From Alphaproteobacteria bacterium (GTDB taxonomy: Bacteria > Pseudomonadota > Alphaproteobacteria > CAAGCB01 > CAG-977), in the NCBI GenBank assembly GCA_021639925.1, contig JAJXEL010000034.1, positions 7,557 to 16,082 on the forward strand: a stretch of 8,526 nt of DNA. Reading direction: 5' to 3'. Position 1 is the stretch's first letter. The number at the start of each line of letters is the position of its first letter. Below the pieces are notes generated by a model. It did no database searches. It worked only from the letters and a program-made list of their open reading frames with translations, and was not told the DNA's origin. Below are positions 7,204-8,526 of this stretch, piece by piece. The position numbers and the translations under genes are program-made.

Positions 7204-8472
7204 TATTGTGACGGCGCCTTTCAAATGAACGGCTGCTAATTCGGCCGTTTCGGCGTCTTCCGCATGGACAAAAGCCAAAGGAACCCGTGCGGAAACATAC
7301 ATTCCGGGCCGGCAGACATTACTGTAACCCGCGGAATAGTCTATCCGCTGTTCCTGATACAGTCTTCCGGCGCCCATTTCCAAAACGGCCAGGCCGATCC
7401 AGCGCAGATTCATTTTGGAAACATATCCTTCCCTGTCAGGGTAAACCGGGCGGATAACCGGCGCTGCCGGCAGGAACGGCGCGGGATTGGAAATAAAGTT
7501 CGGCAAAACGCCTTGTTCATATAACATGCGGCTGAAACATTCGGCCGCCTGTCCCGATCCCAAAGCGCGTTCGATTTTTTCAACGGCCTGTTCCTTGTTC
7601 TCAACGACTTTATTTTGAATTAAAACGGTCGAACAAATATTGACGACCAGTTCGTGCAATTCCGGATCGCGGGGCCCCGTTCCCGTCAGATAAGCCCAGA
7701 TTTCGTAAATTTCCAGCGCGTTGCCGATGTTTTGGCCGACGATGTAATCCATCTGGGATAACGTGATATCCGTCGTAATGCCGAAAGCCGGAGCGCATTC
7801 TTTGATTTTTTGCGCGCATGTTTCGGCTTCCTGCAGCGAAGGCGTAAAAGACCCGCTGCCGACTTTGACGTCTACTGTCAGGTTTTTAATGCCGCTGGCG
7901 ATTTTTTTCACCAGCAGGGACATAATCATCAAAGGAATACTGCTGACCGTCGCCGTCACATCGCGGATTGACTGTATGCGCAGGTCTGCCGGCGCCAGTT
8001 GTTCCGTCGGCGACATAAAGGCGCAGCCGCTTTCCCGCAGCGTCTTTTTAAACCGCGCCAAAGTCGGGCGCGACGTAAAGCCTTTGATGCTGTCCAGCTT
8101 GTCCAGCGTGCCGCCGGCGTGATATTGTATTCTTTCGCAAATCATCGGGACATAAATGCCGCAGGCGGCCAACAGCGGCGCCGCAATGATTTCCGATTTG
8201 TCGCCGACCCCGAACATCGTGTAAACGGAAGCGACCGGCCCGTTTAAATCAACGCTGTTCCAGTCTAAAATAATGCCCGTTTCGACAATCGCGTTGACGA
8301 AAGCGATAATTTCGTCGTTGTTTAATCCGTTGATTAATGCGGCCATCAGCAATGCGGAAATCTGACCGTCGGCAATCGACCAGTCGTCAATGCCTTGAAC
8401 AAATTCTTCGATTTCCCGTTTGGTTAAAATCTGTCCGTCTCGTTTTTTGCGAATAATATCCTGCGGCAGCAT
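7186..8472 (-). CDS. deoA: Thymidine phosphorylase homologue (DeoA family) with altered phosphate site
   Basis: This 428-residue protein aligns along its length with E. coli DeoA (440). It has the N-terminal helical domain (MLPQDIIRKKRDG...TKREIEEFV), LNGP (76-79), HAGGTLDKLDSIKGF (118-132), LAPADLRIQSIRDVTATVSSIP (159-180), VDVKVGSGSF (200-209) and a C-terminal PYNP-type domain with EGYVSKM and IDYSAGYS (377-384). DeoA converts thymidine plus phosphate to thymine and deoxyribose 1-phosphate. The base-contacting Arg170, Ser185 and Lys189 match E. coli Arg171, Ser186 and Lys190. However, the DKHSTGG loop carrying catalytic Lys84 and His85 reads SVYTMFG here (82-88), Ser95 is Glu94, Ser113 is Cys112 and Tyr168 is Gln167. 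The frame is unbroken and both flanks align, so this is divergence rather than a frameshift. Ordinary phosphorolysis is therefore doubtful, and the symbol reflects family only. The ATG at 8472 has AGGG 8 bases upstream; an in-frame ATG at 8505 lies inside the leader hairpin and is rejected. Confidence 0.85.
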   Translation of the reverse strand: MLPQDIIRKKRDGQILTKREIEEFVQGIDDWSIADGQISALLMAALINGLNNDEIIAFVNAIVETGIILDWNSVDLNGPVASVYTMFGVGDKSEIIAAPLLAACGIYVPMICERIQYHAGGTLDKLDSIKGFTSRPTLARFKKTLRESGCAFMSPTEQLAPADLRIQSIRDVTATVSSIPLMIMSLLVKKIASGIKNLTVDVKVGSGSFTPSLQEAETCAQKIKECAPAFGITTDITLSQMDYIVGQNIGNALEIYEIWAYLTGTGPRDPELHELVVNICSTVLIQNKVVENKEQAVEKIERALGSGQAAECFSRMLYEQGVLPNFISNPAPFLPAAPVIRPVYPDREGYVSKMNLRWIGLAVLEMGAGRLYQEQRIDYSAGYSNVCRPGMYVSARVPLAFVHAEDAETAELAAVHLKGAVTISEQPV

Positions 8473-8480
8473 AATGTATT

Positions 8481-8484
8481 CCCT
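8481..8484 (-). promoter_or_regulatory. Ribosome-binding site of the deoA-like gene
   Basis: AGGG on the minus strand (extended to AGGGA) lies 8 bases before the ATG at 8472 and agrees with the usual MLPQDIIRKKRDG beginning of the family. It is 10 bases beyond the T-run of the hairpin upstream. Confidence 0.65.
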
Positions 8485-8494
8485 GAAAAAGCAG

Positions 8495-8523
8495 AAAAAG
8501 GGCATTCTGCCGAATGCCCTTTT
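8495..8523 (-). terminator. Intrinsic terminator hairpin upstream of the deoA-like gene
   Basis: On the minus strand, AAAAGGGCATTC (8523-8512), loop GGCA (8511-8508) and GAATGCCCTTTT (8507-8496) form a perfect 12-bp stem ending in TTTTT (8499-8495). It most likely ends a leftward transcript from a gene beyond the right edge. The other strand has only four T after the stem, so weaker bidirectional use is possible. It ends 22 bases before the deoA-like start codon, so it could also act as an attenuator in that leader. Confidence 0.8.
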
Positions 8524-8526
8524 ACA

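Noticed and set aside
7184..8209. Frameshift or pseudogene explanation for the odd deoA-like protein
   Set aside because: The frame is intact over 428 codons and family motifs continue in the same frame on both sides of the altered loop. The changes are substitutions without insertions or deletions.
8473..8505. Upstream ATG start (8505) for the deoA-like gene, adding 11 residues
   Set aside because: The ATG lies in the terminator stem. The family begins at MLPQDIIRKKRDG, and AGGG precedes the ATG at 8472.
1..8526. Mobile elements, CRISPR, tRNA/rRNA, riboswitches, defence islands
   Set aside because: No direct-repeat arrays, transposase or integrase frames, cloverleaf sequences or phage-like genes were seen; almost all bases belong to six chromosomal-type genes.

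Overview
This window looks like an ordinary stretch of chromosome from a Gram-negative bacterium, most likely an uncultured alphaproteobacterium. The evidence is a two-headed GlnE with alphaproteobacterial-style motifs (GKAGSAEM...SSDLD, SVDMRLRPSG), a large AsmA/DUF3971-type envelope protein whose C-terminal region resembles the alphaproteobacterial version, and a Com1/BdbD-like DsbA-family protein. Base composition looks mixed (roughly half G+C by eye) and even across the genes. I see no tRNA, rRNA, CRISPR array, insertion sequence, phage gene or obvious long repeat.

Layout, left to right. (1) 2-427 (+): 3' part of a DsbA-family thiol oxidoreductase or isomerase, followed by a strong intrinsic terminator (443-471). 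(2) 484-1011 (+): a small P-loop kinase of the AAA_33/COG0645 kind, with a strong ribosome-binding site just after that terminator. (3) 974-4243 (-): a 1089-residue AsmA-like protein, convergent with the kinase and overlapping its 3' end by 38 bases. (4) 4244-4305: a 62-base divergent promoter region with a near-palindromic -10 element. (5) 4306-7203 (+): glnE, the bifunctional glutamine synthetase adenylyltransferase/adenylyl-removase. (6) 7186-8472 (-): a thymidine phosphorylase homologue (DeoA family), convergent with glnE and overlapping it by 18 bases. (7) 8473-8526: its leader, holding a perfect 12-bp terminator hairpin. Genes fill almost everything; no gene-free stretch exceeds 62 bases.

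The genes do not form an obvious shared pathway. They cover envelope disulfide chemistry, envelope lipid handling (AsmA-like), nitrogen control (GlnE), nucleoside salvage (DeoA-like) and one kinase of unknown substrate. I do not see a new multi-gene system. The most notable observation is in the DeoA-like protein: the fold and the pyrimidine-binding Arg/Ser/Lys are kept, but the phosphate-binding and catalytic Lys-His-Ser-Thr-Gly motif is gone and two other phosphate ligands are changed. It may be a phosphorylase-derived protein with another activity or a binding role. Secondary points are the compact convergent gene ends, a probable bidirectional promoter, and two genes whose ribosome-binding sites sit directly behind intrinsic terminators.
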